Shown: positions 45,419 to 54,533, counted from the stretch's first letter. The stretch: DNA of 64,000 nt from Bacteroides stercoris ATCC 43183 (GCF_025147325.1 NZ_CP102262.1:2294001-2358000); one strand, 5' to 3'. Translations and numbers: made by a program. Notes: a model not told the origin generated them from the sequence alone.

Positions 45419-46519
45419 ATGAAGAAAGCATTTCGTAAAATACATCTGTGGCTGTCTGTCCCTTTCGGGCTGATTATTACGGTTATCTGCTTTTCGGGAG
45501 CTGCGCTGGTATTTGAAGACGAAGTAATGGAGCTGTGCAGGCGCGACCTCTATTATGTGGAAAAGGTAAGCGGCGCTCCGCTTCCCGTGGAATACCTGAT
45601 AGAGAAAGTCTCCGAAACACTGCCGGACGGTGTTGCTGTTACAGGCATCTCCATCTCTTCCGATGCGGAACGTGCCTGTCGGGTCAGTCTGTCGAAACCG
45701 CGGCGGGCATCCGTTTATGTAGACCAATATACCGGTGAGGTAAAAGGCAGGTATGAGCGTGCGCCGTTCTTCCTCACCATGTTTCGCCTGCACCGCTGGC
45801 TGCTGGACAGCATGAAGCCGGACGGCGGAATATTCTGGGGCAAGATGGTTGTGGGGGTAAGTACGCTGATGTTCGTGTTCGTACTGGTTTCGGGCATTGT
45901 CATCTGGTGGCCCCGCACAAAGAAAGCCCTGAAGAACAGCCTGAAGATTGTCGCCGATAAAGGCCGGTTCCGCTTTTGGCACGATTTGCACGTGGCGGGA
46001 GGCATGTATGCGCTTGTCTTGCTTCTGGCAATGGCGTTGACCGGGCTTACATGGTCTTTCCCCTGGTATCGCGCAAGCTTTTATAAGGTATTTGGAGTAG
46101 AGGCCAAACAAGGGACGGGGCATCACGATGCCCCGCAAGCGGCTGCTACTTCATATGCTTGCTGGCAACAGGTTTATGAGGAACTGAAAGAACGTAACAA
46201 CGGCTATAAACAGATTACGGTTTCCAATGGTTCTGCCACCGTATCTTTTGAACGTTTCGGCAATCAGCGGGCTTCCGACCGTTATACCTTTAATCCGAGC
46301 AACGGCGAAATCACCGGAACCGCCTTGTATAAGGATGCCGATGCTTCGGGCAGGATACGCGGCTGGATATATTCCGTGCATGTGGGCAGTTGGGGAGGTA
46401 TGTTTACCCGTGTACTGACATTCATTGCCGCATTGCTGGGCGGAACGCTTCCGCTGACGGGCTATTATCTGTGGATACGGCGTATCGGCCGCAAGGCTAA
46501 AGCCGCACCGAACCGATAA
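45419..46519 (+). CDS. xusC: PepSY domain membrane reductase, XusC-like
   Basis: A 366-residue inner-membrane protein with four long helices: at about 10-30 (IHLWLSVPFGLIITVICFSG), 140-165, 190-210 and 325-350. Two PepSY-type periplasmic parts lie between them. His residues in or near the helices (KIHLWL, LHRWLL, HDLHVAGG, YSVHVGSWGG) could bind haem, as expected for a siderophore-iron reductase. Third gene of the xus-like operon. Confidence 0.85.
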   Translation: MKKAFRKIHLWLSVPFGLIITVICFSGAALVFEDEVMELCRRDLYYVEKVSGAPLPVEYLIEKVSETLPDGVAVTGISISSDAERACRVSLSKPRRASVYVDQYTGEVKGRYERAPFFLTMFRLHRWLLDSMKPDGGIFWGKMVVGVSTLMFVFVLVSGIVIWWPRTKKALKNSLKIVADKGRFRFWHDLHVAGGMYALVLLLAMALTGLTWSFPWYRASFYKVFGVEAKQGTGHHDAPQAAATSYACWQQVYEELKERNNGYKQITVSNGSATVSFERFGNQRASDRYTFNPSNGEITGTALYKDADASGRIRGWIYSVHVGSWGGMFTRVLTFIAALLGGTLPLTGYYLWIRRIGRKAKAAPNR

Positions 46520-46615
46520 GGGCAGCTCTTTGCTCTACCTATAATTTGTATCTCTTTCAGGCCTTACTTTGCCTGCATCCTTTTCTCCGGACGTGGCTAA
46601 GGTTTCGGCAGATAT

Positions 46616-46764
46616 GTTCCCCACCGTGAAACAAACCGTTTCCCGGTGGGGAACGACTTGTTCCACGGCGGGGAACTTTTAGTTTCTCCTGAGGAAACTT
46701 CCGTTTCCATCAGGGGAAATTATTGTTTTCATCAGGGGAAACCGAAGTTTCTCCTTAATGAAAC
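46616..46764. repeat. Array B: 22-bp palindromic tandem repeats with co-varying arms
   Basis: G(A/G)AA(C/T) occurs at 46628, 46650, 46672, 46694, 46716, 46738 and 46760, exactly 22 bp apart. The partner GTT(T/C)(C/T) is at 46616, 46638, 46660, 46682, 46703, 46725 and 46747. Within units the arms match: GAAAC with GTTTC, GGAAC with GTTCC, GGAAAC with GTTTCC. The loops of 4-5 nt vary. The array is between convergent xusC and the PfkB gene. Confidence 0.92.
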
Positions 46765-46776
46765 GTTTGTTGTCTT

Positions 46777-47655
46777 TTATGCAGGATTGATTATCCTTCT
46801 GATTTCAGCCTCTGTTCCGCAGAATGGTCCGTGTGTTTGCAGCTTGATGGTGCACATGGCAGCGGCAAAGCAGCCTGCTTCCCGATAGGATGCGCCTTTG
46901 TTCCGCATATACAGATAACCCACCATATAAGTATCTCCGCATCCGGTGGCATCCACTATCTGCAGGGCGGAGTAGGCGGGAATTTCATGGAACTGTCCTT
47001 TGGCATATATCAGCGAACCTTTGTCTCCCAACGTCAGCAGCACTTCTTTCACACCCCAGTCTACAATGAGCAGGGCGGCTTCGTGAGGCTCTTTGCAGCC
47101 GGTAAGGACTTCCATTTCGGTTTCGTTGGCCTTTAAGATATGGATGTGCTTCAGGGCTTCTCTCTTTTCCGGCCAGTCTACGGGCAGCACCTTTTCATTG
47201 TCCACCTTGCGCAGGAACCCCTGAACGTCTACCGATAGCAGGCCTTTGCCCGACAGGTATTTGATGACGTCCAATGAAAAGTCGTCGGCAAGCAGACTGC
47301 CCAGGTGGATAATCCGTGCATTGACGTCCTGCAGGCCTTCCATTGTAAACGGGTCGGCCTTTGCCGTGACGCGTTGCGTACGTTCGTTCTGGTTTTCTCC
47401 GTATATGTTTTCAAAGCAGACGGAACGGGCACTGGGCAGAGCCTTTACCTCAATGCCTTCTTTCCGTATGTCTTCCACAACGTTCATCTCCGTGTGGGCA
47501 AGGGATGTGACCAATAAAAAGCCGTTCGGGTCGAGATGCTTGATGGCATGCGCAAAGTAAAAGGAAGTGCCGCCCGGCATGTATATCGTGTTCTTGGTGG
47601 TAACTATCTTGTCTTGTGTAATATAACCGATGCAGCATAAATCGTGTACACTCAT
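46777..47655 (-). CDS. PfkB family carbohydrate kinase
   Basis: A 292-residue ribokinase-fold sugar or nucleoside kinase. The second PfkB signature is present as DATGCGDTYMVGYLY, with Cys in place of the usual Ala of GAGD. YMPGGTSFYFAHAIKHL near the N-terminus is the substrate-binding GG region. The substrate cannot be told. A TACCTTTG -7 box lies on the minus strand at 47697-47704. Confidence 0.9.
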   Translation of the reverse strand: MSVHDLCCIGYITQDKIVTTKNTIYMPGGTSFYFAHAIKHLDPNGFLLVTSLAHTEMNVVEDIRKEGIEVKALPSARSVCFENIYGENQNERTQRVTAKADPFTMEGLQDVNARIIHLGSLLADDFSLDVIKYLSGKGLLSVDVQGFLRKVDNEKVLPVDWPEKREALKHIHILKANETEMEVLTGCKEPHEAALLIVDWGVKEVLLTLGDKGSLIYAKGQFHEIPAYSALQIVDATGCGDTYMVGYLYMRNKGASYREAGCFAAAMCTIKLQTHGPFCGTEAEIRRIINPA

Positions 47656-47735
47656 TGTTCCCTATTGTTTTGATTCGTTTATTTGTAATTTTGCTGCAAA
47701 GGTAATGAATTATTGAGAAAAACGGTAATACTTTG

Positions 47736-48311
47736 TCAGTCCAGTATCTTCTTCATGAGTTCGTCATACTTCTTGTCGTTACCTGCCATGACCTTCAGTT
47801 GCCGGGTAAGCAGTTTGAGGTGAAGGCTTTCGTCCGCAATCAGTTTTGTCAGCAGCTTGCGGGCAATGTCTGCGGTTGGTGTACTTGCGGTAATTCGTTC
47901 CTTCACCGACTTGTAGAACCCGATAGTGGCCACTTCCGAATGCGCGGCGAGGATGAGCGCTTCGACGGGTGTTTCGCCTATATTGACGTTCTTGCTGTCA
48001 TACGGTTTGGGAAGTGTACCGCCCAGTGCTACGATGGCGTCCCGTATGTGTGCGTAATGCTTCATTTCCACCAAGGCGATGCCCAGCATCAGTTCGCCGA
48101 TTTCATCTTCAAAGACGGCTTCCTGCTGGGTATATTGCAGGATAGCGGTAATTTCGGAATACTCCGCATTTTCTATGGCAGGATAGAACCATTCGGGCTG
48201 TACGCCGTCATTGGGTTTCATGTCATCGGGCTCCACCCATTCCACATCCTGGTTCGAATACTTTAGCACATCCACCAGGGCATCCGCCATTTTATCCACA
48301 TAATTAATCAT
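47736..48311 (-). CDS. Ferritin-like diiron domain protein
   Basis: A 191-residue all-helical protein with paired metal-ligand motifs of the ferritin-like fold. The first pair is in AENAEYSEITAI and LVEMKHYAHIRDA, the second in AHSEVATIGFY and ADESLHLKLLTRQ. It resembles rubrerythrin or bacterioferritin-like domains but has no rubredoxin Cys motif. It is probably an iron-handling or peroxide-protection protein; exact role unknown. Confidence 0.8.
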   Translation of the reverse strand: MINYVDKMADALVDVLKYSNQDVEWVEPDDMKPNDGVQPEWFYPAIENAEYSEITAILQYTQQEAVFEDEIGELMLGIALVEMKHYAHIRDAIVALGGTLPKPYDSKNVNIGETPVEALILAAHSEVATIGFYKSVKERITASTPTADIARKLLTKLIADESLHLKLLTRQLKVMAGNDKKYDELMKKILD

Positions 48312-48465
48312 ATCAGTTAAGTTTTAGAGTTATGTGGGGGACAACAATCGGTAAAGGCACTTGGTTTGGAGTATTTTAAAATATTCGGGAATGTTTGCAG
48401 TATATTCGTGCGATTTAACCGTTTGTGGCGTTTGTTTTGTGCCAATGCCGGCAAGATAATCCTTT

Positions 48466-49362
48466 TTAATTCTGGGCATATTTATATTCCGTCGGTGTCA
48501 TTCCCGTTATCTTCTTGAACAGGCAGGTGAAGTGCTGTGAGTTTGCATATCCCAGCTTCCTGGCTGTCATGCCGACCGTATAATCCTTGTTCCGCAACAT
48601 CTTCTTAGCCATGTCCAGCCGCATCAGTTGAAAGTATTCGTGCATGCTTTTTCCGGTCTCGAACTTGAGCAGGTCGCGGAAATAGCAAGGTGACAAGTGA
48701 AGAGCGTCTGCACAATATTCTTCTGTGGGCATCGCACCGCCTTCCAGCCTGCCGGACAAGATGTATCCGTTCAGAAGTGAATGGATTTTGTGCAGAATTA
48801 TTTTATTGGCCTCGCAACGGGTAATGAACTGGCGTTCGTTGAAGCGCGCACAATAATCCAGCAATAGCTCGATATGGCGCGATATCAAAGTTTTGCTATG
48901 GCGGTCTATGGCATGCCGAAGTTCTTCTTCGATATTGTGGATGCACTCTGTGATTTTCATCTTTTCGCGCGATGAAAGATGCAGCGACTCGTTCGGTTTG
49001 TAGAAAAAGAAGGAATAGTCTCCGATGTGGTTCCCCAATGCAGTGTGCGCCATTAAATCCGGATGAAAAGCCAGCATTCGCCCTTTTGGAGCAAGCATAT
49101 TGTCTATATCCAGCTTAATGGACTCGCCCGGCGTACGGAATATCAGTGTGGCGTTGGAATAGTCGTAGTATTTGCGTCCGTACATAAGTTTTCCGGCTTC
49201 CCCTTCTATCAGGATAATCGTATAGAAATCACATCGGATGGTACGCTGCTCCAGATTGGCTTCGGATAGGTCAACGACACTTACCAACGGATGCAGCGTC
49301 TTGCAGCCCATACAACAGTTACACTGATGTACGGTCTCTATATTCAGTATTTCTTTTTTCAT
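48466..49362 (-). CDS. AraC family regulator with N-terminal Cys cluster
   Basis: A 298-residue transcription factor. The C-terminal 100 residues hold two helix-turn-helix motifs ending RKLGYANSQHFTCLFKKITGMTPTEYKYAQ. The N-terminal sensory domain starts with QCNCCMGCKTLHPLVSV; the tandem paralogue at 49386 has QYNRLFGLETLHPLVSV at the same place, so four Cys are special to this copy. The pair are 23 nt apart and share about half their sequence by eye. Target unknown. Confidence 0.9.
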   Translation of the reverse strand: MKKEILNIETVHQCNCCMGCKTLHPLVSVVDLSEANLEQRTIRCDFYTIILIEGEAGKLMYGRKYYDYSNATLIFRTPGESIKLDIDNMLAPKGRMLAFHPDLMAHTALGNHIGDYSFFFYKPNESLHLSSREKMKITECIHNIEEELRHAIDRHSKTLISRHIELLLDYCARFNERQFITRCEANKIILHKIHSLLNGYILSGRLEGGAMPTEEYCADALHLSPCYFRDLLKFETGKSMHEYFQLMRLDMAKKMLRNKDYTVGMTARKLGYANSQHFTCLFKKITGMTPTEYKYAQN

Positions 49363-49385
49363 AAGGATAATCTTATCGGTATCCT

Positions 49386-50285
49386 TTATATTTGCAGCTT
49401 TCTGTATTCTCCGGGTGTGTATCCCGTATTCTTCTTGAAGATGCGATTGAAATGCTGCGAATATTGGAATCCCAGTTCATAGGCAATCTGGCTGACCGTC
49501 TTTTCCGTTCCTGCAATCATCTCTTTGGCTATGTCAATCATTCTGGTTTGGATGTATTCCTGTGCGCTTTTTCCGGTTTCTTTCTTTATCAGGTCACCGA
49601 AGTAGTTGGGTGACAGGAACACTTTGTCGGCGAAGTATTTTACGGAAGGCAGTCCGTCCGTTTGCGGTTTGTCGCTTTGGAAATAATCGTCGAGCAAGGC
49701 TTCGAATTTTACCAGTACGCTTTTGTTGCTTTCCGAACGGGTAATGAATTGTCTTTCGTAGAAGCGCATGCAGTAATCCAGCAGCAGTTCGATGTTCCGT
49801 GAAATCAGACGTTTGCTATGCTTGTCGATCGGATGTTGGAGTTCCATTCTTATTTTCTCCAGACAATCTGTGAATATGCTTTTTTCTTCTTCGGATAGGT
49901 GCAGGGCTTCGGCCGAGGCGTACGAAAAGAATGAATAATGTTTGATGTCTTGTCCTAAAGAAGTTCCTTTAATCAAGTCGGGGTGAAACAGCAGGCCGTG
50001 GGCGTTCGGCCGTACTCCTTGCGGCATGTCCACCTCAACCACCTGTCCCGGGGCAAAGCTGGTGACCGTTCCTTCCTGATAATCGTAAATCTGCCGGCCA
50101 TAACGGATGTCTCCGCATTTGACGTTTTTCAGGAAAAGGGCATACACCCCGTAGTTCATCGTGAAATGCGTTGGAAATCTGGTGGCTTCCGACAGGTTTA
50201 CCACACTTACCAGCGGGTGTAGTGTTTCGAGTCCGAAGAGTCGGTTGTATTGGTCTACCGTGTCCAGTTTAATAACTTCTTTCAT
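49386..50285 (-). CDS. AraC family regulator
   Basis: A 299-residue paralogue of the regulator just downstream. Both have the same LHPLVSV(V)NLSEA opening, a cupin-like sensory domain and a C-terminal AraC domain with YELGFQYSQHFNRIFKKNTGYTPGEY. The ATG at 50285 (MKEVIKLDTV) matches the paralogue's start; the longer frame to 50414 was dropped. A minus-strand -7 box TACATTTG lies at 50310-50317. It is divergent from the acetyltransferase gene, its likely first target. Confidence 0.9.
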   Translation of the reverse strand: MKEVIKLDTVDQYNRLFGLETLHPLVSVVNLSEATRFPTHFTMNYGVYALFLKNVKCGDIRYGRQIYDYQEGTVTSFAPGQVVEVDMPQGVRPNAHGLLFHPDLIKGTSLGQDIKHYSFFSYASAEALHLSEEEKSIFTDCLEKIRMELQHPIDKHSKRLISRNIELLLDYCMRFYERQFITRSESNKSVLVKFEALLDDYFQSDKPQTDGLPSVKYFADKVFLSPNYFGDLIKKETGKSAQEYIQTRMIDIAKEMIAGTEKTVSQIAYELGFQYSQHFNRIFKKNTGYTPGEYRKLQI

Positions 50286-50451
50286 AAGGTATTGTTCTTT
50301 AGTTCTACGCAAATGTAGAGAATAAAAGCATATGTAGTACACCTCTCCGCACAGAAACAGTAAATAGGTTACAAATGTCCGTAATTCATTCACACGAGCG
50401 CTGCCGCCATTCATTTACATTTGCAGTGTAATCTATGTAATATTCAGAACC

Positions 50452-51015
50452 ATGACACTTGATAATTTTTTAGAATATGTAAAGACACGAAAAGCTCTTG
50501 ACACGGAAGATATACATCGTTTTATGGATGAAATGAGCAATGAGGCAAGACGCATCACATTCAAACTGAATGCATCTTTCCATGCTCCGGATGAGGTGAG
50601 AGCATTGCTCTCCGAACTCTTTGGAAAGCCCGTTCCACCCTCACTGCGGGTGTTCCCGCCGTTTTATACGGATTTCGGAAAGAATATTGAAATCGGTAAT
50701 GACGTATTTATCAATGCCTGCTGTCATTTTCAGGATCACGGTGGGGTTACATTGGGAGACGGTTGCCAGATAGGGCATAACGTCGTTTTTGCAACCCTCA
50801 ACCACGGGCTTGCTCCCGAAGACCGCCATACGACTTATCCTGCACCTATTATACTTGGCAGGAATGTGTGGGTAGGCTCAAATTCCACTATTCTGCAAGG
50901 CGTGACGATTGGCGATAATGCGGTGGTGGCAGCCGGGGCGGTGGTGACAAAAGATGTTCCGGCGGATGCAATCGTAGGGGGAGTGCCAGCCAAGGTTATC
51001 AAATATATCCGATAA
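50452..51015 (+). CDS. Hexapeptide-repeat O-acetyltransferase
   Basis: A 187-residue enzyme of the maltose/galactoside acetyltransferase group. The N-terminal helical part is followed by left-handed beta-helix repeats (ITLG-type turns such as [13 protein letters not shown] and [15 protein letters not shown]). NHGLAPEDR holds the likely catalytic His and the protein ends [14 protein letters not shown] plus-strand -7 box TACATTTG lies at 50416-50423. Substrate unknown; divergence from an AraC gene suggests control by it. Confidence 0.92.
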   Translation: MTLDNFLEYVKTRKALDTEDIHRFMDEMSNEARRITFKLNASFHAPDEVRALLSELFGKPVPPSLRVFPPFYTDFGKNIEIGNDVFINACCHFQDHGGVTLGDGCQIGHNVVFATLNHGLAPEDRHTTYPAPIILGRNVWVGSNSTILQGVTIGDNAVVAAGAVVTKDVPADAIVGGVPAKVIKYIR

Positions 51016-51244
51016 CTCCATTCATCGCCATGATAATGATTTTGGTAATACGGTCTGCTTTAGTTTGTTCTGTTTTTGCAGAATTAGCCCAATCAACGAG
51101 CGCCTTTTTCTGAACGTTACTATATGCTTCAATCTTTTCCTGTGCGCCCTCTTCATGTTGCATACACAAAAGTAATTCTTCCGTTATCCGGTTCTTTTCA
51201 ACCTCATGATATAGTAAACAGAGCATCATACAGATGCTTTTCAT
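50999..51244 (-). CDS. Hypothetical 81-residue protein
   Basis: A small protein, [19 protein letters not shown] at the start, then a Glu/Gln-rich helix, with a hydrophobic C-terminus ([16 protein letters not shown]). It converges with the acetyltransferase and overlaps its last 17 nt. The composition looks like a coding sequence, but no family was recognised and no promoter was seen. Confidence 0.42.
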   Translation of the reverse strand: MKSICMMLCLLYHEVEKNRITEELLLCMQHEEGAQEKIEAYSNVQKKALVDWANSAKTEQTKADRITKIIIMAMNGVIGYI

Positions 51245-51469
51245 GCTTTTTCTTGAAATAATTTAAAGCAAGTGCTTATAGTTTAAAACTTTGTACTATA
51301 TTTAAAATTGAATTACATCCGGTAGAGAAATAGGTTTGTCTTTGTTCCGGATGATTATAGGGAAAGAGCGGATAAGAAGTGAAAACGAAATTAGTGAAAA
51401 AGTATGACTCTATAAGAAAGAATTCAATAGATTTGCTTTGAGAAAAATAAGTAAAATGAGGGCTGAATT

Positions 51470-52150
51470 ATGAATATCATAGAACGTATAGACAGACCTT
51501 GTGAATATGTAGAAGTGGCACAGACAGCCTTGATTGCCTGCCAATACTTATATTTATGGTTGTTTGCCGGACCGGATGATGCCTATAAGGTATATTCGCT
51601 GGCAATCCTGATGGCATTTGAATTTGTTATGGTGCATTCGGGACTTTTTATGGCAGCTATGCCGCTCAAGGCTTCAATACGGCTGTTTATTCCGTTGTAT
51701 GGGCTTTTTGCATTTGCATTTGGGCATTCAATGCGGGAGGGGGATTATACAATCATCATTCTTTACCTTGCAACTGTGCTCAACAGAATGCGTTTCGCTT
51801 TTTTCAATGTCAGTAAATCGGTCAAGCAGCGGGTAGTCAGACAATCGATGATTGCCTTGGCCGTTTATTTTGTGTTGACGGTATCGGTGGTATGTGCAGA
51901 ATCTGTCATTCCTTCTTTCAGCTTAGGAACAGCTTTTTCCGAATCGGCATCCTATACCCGTGAAGTACGTGCCGGAGGATTGTTTGTTGAAAAGCCTTAT
52001 GTGCCAATATGTCTCGGATTTCTGTATTACAGTGTACTTTCTTTTTTTAATTTCAAAACTGTATGGCGGGAACGTGCTTTCATTAAAAGAAGATGCACCG
52101 GAGGCTATACTGAAGAAGTGACAAATAAGAGACAACAGAAAAATAAATAA
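51470..52150 (+). CDS. Hypothetical integral membrane protein
   Basis: A 226-residue protein with about six helices, for example VEVAQTALIACQYLYLWLFAG, FIPLYGLFAFAFGHS, and SMIALAVYFVLTVSVVCAESV. A basic C-terminus (RERAFIKRRCTGG) faces the cytosol by the positive-inside rule. I recognise no family. A second small membrane gene begins 2 nt later (52153), so the two probably form a transcription unit. Confidence 0.72.
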   Translation: MNIIERIDRPCEYVEVAQTALIACQYLYLWLFAGPDDAYKVYSLAILMAFEFVMVHSGLFMAAMPLKASIRLFIPLYGLFAFAFGHSMREGDYTIIILYLATVLNRMRFAFFNVSKSVKQRVVRQSMIALAVYFVLTVSVVCAESVIPSFSLGTAFSESASYTREVRAGGLFVEKPYVPICLGFLYYSVLSFFNFKTVWRERAFIKRRCTGGYTEEVTNKRQQKNK

Positions 52151-52152
52151 TT

Positions 52153-52346
52153 ATGAAAAATGCGATTTTAACAATTGTGCTGTCAGGTATGGCACTATTC
52201 TTATAATAAAGTGGTTGCTCTTGAAAAGAAAGACACGAATGACATTTGAAGCGTTGCGCAAGTTTGAAGCAGGGATATTGAAAAAATCATTCCGGTACTT
52301 CACAGCCCGGAATGAAAGCATAATGTTACAAGAGTTTTATGAATGA
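52153..52346 (+). pseudogene. Small membrane protein gene with a frameshift
   Basis: The ATG at 52153 opens MKNAILTIVLSGMALFL and stops at 52204. In the frame one base back the reading continues LIIKWLLLKRKTRMTFEALRKF... and ends QEFYE at 52346. Joined, the product would be about 64 residues: one membrane helix, then a basic cytosolic tail. Either the gene is broken or it is recoded near 52199-52206 (TTCTTATAATAA). Confidence 0.45.
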
Positions 52347-53007
52347 GAGATCAGAATATCTTTTTACCTTTTTTACTAATACGTTCTAATTAACACTTTG
52401 GTTTCTATCTTACAAATCTACTGTAGGTTTCAATGATAGTATAACAAAGGCTGTGCCAAAAATGGTATAAAAAGGTAAGTGGTTTAATATCAGTTATATA
52501 ATACTGATGGCTTTTGCGCTATTGTGGAAAATTATACTATAATTCCACATTAATATTCCACAATTCCACATTAAGATGAAAGACTATTGTTTTCTATCTT
52601 GTTGATATTTAGTTTTCTATCTTGTAATTCTAATTTTGGCACAGCATTTGTTCGGAATTTTATGTCCTAAGATGTAGACTAACTGAATTATTCCAAGCTT
52701 ATAGTTGTGTAAAGTTAGTATTGATAATGTTTAAGAGATAGTGTTCTCGTAAAAATGTTGTAGTGTTGTCCCGGTGTTGTGAAACATCGGGACGATATTG
52801 TTTTGGTAAGCAGCAGAAAATGAATTGTTATGAGTGTTGGGGATAAAAAGATTCTATCTGAAGTCAGAAAAGTCAGGCAGGTTTCCTCTTTTCGGAATAG
52901 CCTCTTGCGCTTTCCGGCAAGGGGTAAAAGTCAGCCCATCCGTTATCTCGGACTATTCCGATTATTATGCGTTTCAGGTGCTTTTTCACTTGCTCCTAAA
53001 AGGACCC
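52347..53007. other. Long non-coding stretch before the second IS-A
   Basis: No convincing gene. It contains a MITE-like element (52443-52652), a GTCCCGGTGT/ACATCGGGAC hairpin at 52768-52793 (possible weak terminator) and a perfect 9-bp inverted repeat TCGGAATAG/CTATTCCGA (52892-52900, 52953-52961). Confidence 0.6.
52443..52652. mobile_element. MITE-like element with 19-bp terminal inverted repeats
   Basis: The ends AACAAAGGCTGTGCCAAAA and, inverted, AACAAATGCTGTGCCAAAA match at 18 of 19 positions across 210 bp with no coding capacity. Internally TTTTCTATCTTG is repeated twice and TGTGGAA/TTCCACA motifs recur. The size, AT-rich core and long ends fit a non-autonomous transposon. No clear target duplication was found. 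Confidence 0.65.
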
Positions 53008-53050
53008 TGAATTTGGGGTCAGCGGATTTCCCCGGTTGGCAAGCTTTCTT

Positions 53051-54055
53051 TTAAGCGTATAGCCTAGCCAGTCTGAACATGAAGAATTTCAGATCAGCCA
53101 CCCCTCTTAACTGGCTTCGAAAAGCTTTGATTTTAGCATTGAACGACTCCGCTGAAGCATTTGTCAATCGTTCTTCAAAATAATTTATGATGGTCGTACT
53201 ATGGTTTGAAAACGTATCAAGTACCTTGTTGAACTCCATATAGTCAAACTTTTCCACTTCATTGTACCATCTTGCGAGATTTAGCCTTGCTTCATCGAGA
53301 CCTGACTTCTTGTTGAAGATGTCTGTCAGTTTCATGCTAAGGCTGTATCCTTCCAGAAGCTTGGGGAATTTATCAAAGAGAATGGCAGCCCTGGTCTTTT
53401 GCTGTTCATTCCATTTGCTCCAGTGTTTCAGTATAATGTGCTTGCTTCTGCTTACTATCTGTGGCAGGGTTTCTCCGTTCTCCATTCTTTCAGGTTCCCA
53501 TTTCCCTATTCTTTCCCTTTCCGCCTTACTCTTTGTTTCTTTCTTCTTTTGGCGATGCTCCCTGATAGCCTGATTTTCCGCATCAAGTACTTTCCACCGA
53601 TAGCGTATTCTTAACTGGTCAACAGCTTCAGACATGAGCTGCTGTACATGAAAACGGTCATTGATCAGCTTTGCGGCAGGAAACACCTTTCTGACTGTCA
53701 GCATCATGGCTGAAGATAAATCTGTAGTGACAGTCTTGACAGACAGCCGTTTCCGGTGCGGAAGCCTGCGCAAGATTCCGCTTACCGCATCTGTGGCCAC
53801 TCCACGAACTATTGCAACTAAAGCACCCTTACGACCTTTAGCTGCTTTATTGGTCAGAATCGTATAAACATCTCCATTGCTCAGGCAAGTTTCATCCAAA
53901 GAAAGCTTTTCTCCAATATTTTCAGGATAAAGGAGATAGTCATGCGCATGTTCGAGCTGATCCCAGTTCCGGTAATCACTGATTTTCTCCTTGTATTGTT
54001 TACGAAGAGTCTGCCCTTTTACGCCATAACGTTCCGCAAGCACACTGATGCTCAC
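53051..54055 (-). CDS. IS-A transposase (orfB), copy 2
   Basis: 334 residues, identical to the copy at 9914-10918 except Pro for Ser in NGETLPQIV. All DDE-region motifs and the GTG opening are the same; the frame again continues upstream to the TTTTTTAAAAG junction with orfA. Confidence 0.9.
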   Translation of the reverse strand: MSISVLAERYGVKGQTLRKQYKEKISDYRNWDQLEHAHDYLLYPENIGEKLSLDETCLSNGDVYTILTNKAAKGRKGALVAIVRGVATDAVSGILRRLPHRKRLSVKTVTTDLSSAMMLTVRKVFPAAKLINDRFHVQQLMSEAVDQLRIRYRWKVLDAENQAIREHRQKKKETKSKAERERIGKWEPERMENGETLPQIVSRSKHIILKHWSKWNEQQKTRAAILFDKFPKLLEGYSLSMKLTDIFNKKSGLDEARLNLARWYNEVEKFDYMEFNKVLDTFSNHSTTIINYFEERLTNASAESFNAKIKAFRSQLRGVADLKFFMFRLARLYA

Positions 54056-54065
54056 AGGAGTAGAT

Positions 54066-54416
54066 TCAATCTCCTTCTTTTAAAAAAGAGACGAACTCAG
54101 AATTGAGCCGTGTACCGTCAAATTCGGATAAATCCCAGTCATAACTGAAGATTTCATTGGAAGATTTGTCAAGCCATTTACGTTTACGAACATGGAGATA
54201 AGTGGCGCGACCACGAATAGGATAGTCTTGGATTGTACGATACTCACCAAAACCATAGGATATGATATCCGGATTGATCTTATCTTCTTTTAGTTGAACT
54301 TTTTTTTCATCAAGATAAATATCAAAACGGTCAGCACTCTTGTCGAAATTGACAATATCAAAGTTGTCTATAAGCACATCCGGAAGGATGGCACGAAGGA
54401 GTTGTGCGGGTTTCAT
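54066..54416 (-). CDS. IS-A orfA, copy 2
   Basis: 116 residues, identical to the copy at 10929-11279. It ends LKEGD next to the slippery TTTTTTAAAAG. Confidence 0.88.
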   Translation of the reverse strand: MKPAQLLRAILPDVLIDNFDIVNFDKSADRFDIYLDEKKVQLKEDKINPDIISYGFGEYRTIQDYPIRGRATYLHVRKRKWLDKSSNEIFSYDWDLSEFDGTRLNSEFVSFLKEGD

Positions 54417-54533
54417 AAAACAAAGGTAAGCAAAGATAGCTAATTTTAAAACTTACCAACCAGATATTTCCGCTGAGCCTGAATTTGCACCTGGCATACT
54501 TCTCAGAAACGCTATATTCTGCTTCACCTCAAA

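Larger units (their letters stand above)
53016..54479 (-). mobile_element. IS-A copy 2
   Basis: 1464 bp, the same length as copy 1, with the same imperfect terminal repeats. It is flanked by a perfect 8-bp target duplication TGAATTTG (53008-53015 and 54480-54487). It sits between a non-coding stretch and the terminator of tRNA-Asp. Near identity to copy 1 and the intact duplication argue for recent insertion. Confidence 0.95.

Noticed and set aside
44031..45431. 466-residue minus-strand frame
   Set aside because: Exact antisense of the DUF4374 gene; the plus-strand product has a lipobox and operon context.
52830..53054. 74-residue frame running into the second IS-A
   Set aside because: It ends in IS sequence, and before insertion it would have continued through the tRNA-Asp complement, a common artefact (GTRTRDP).
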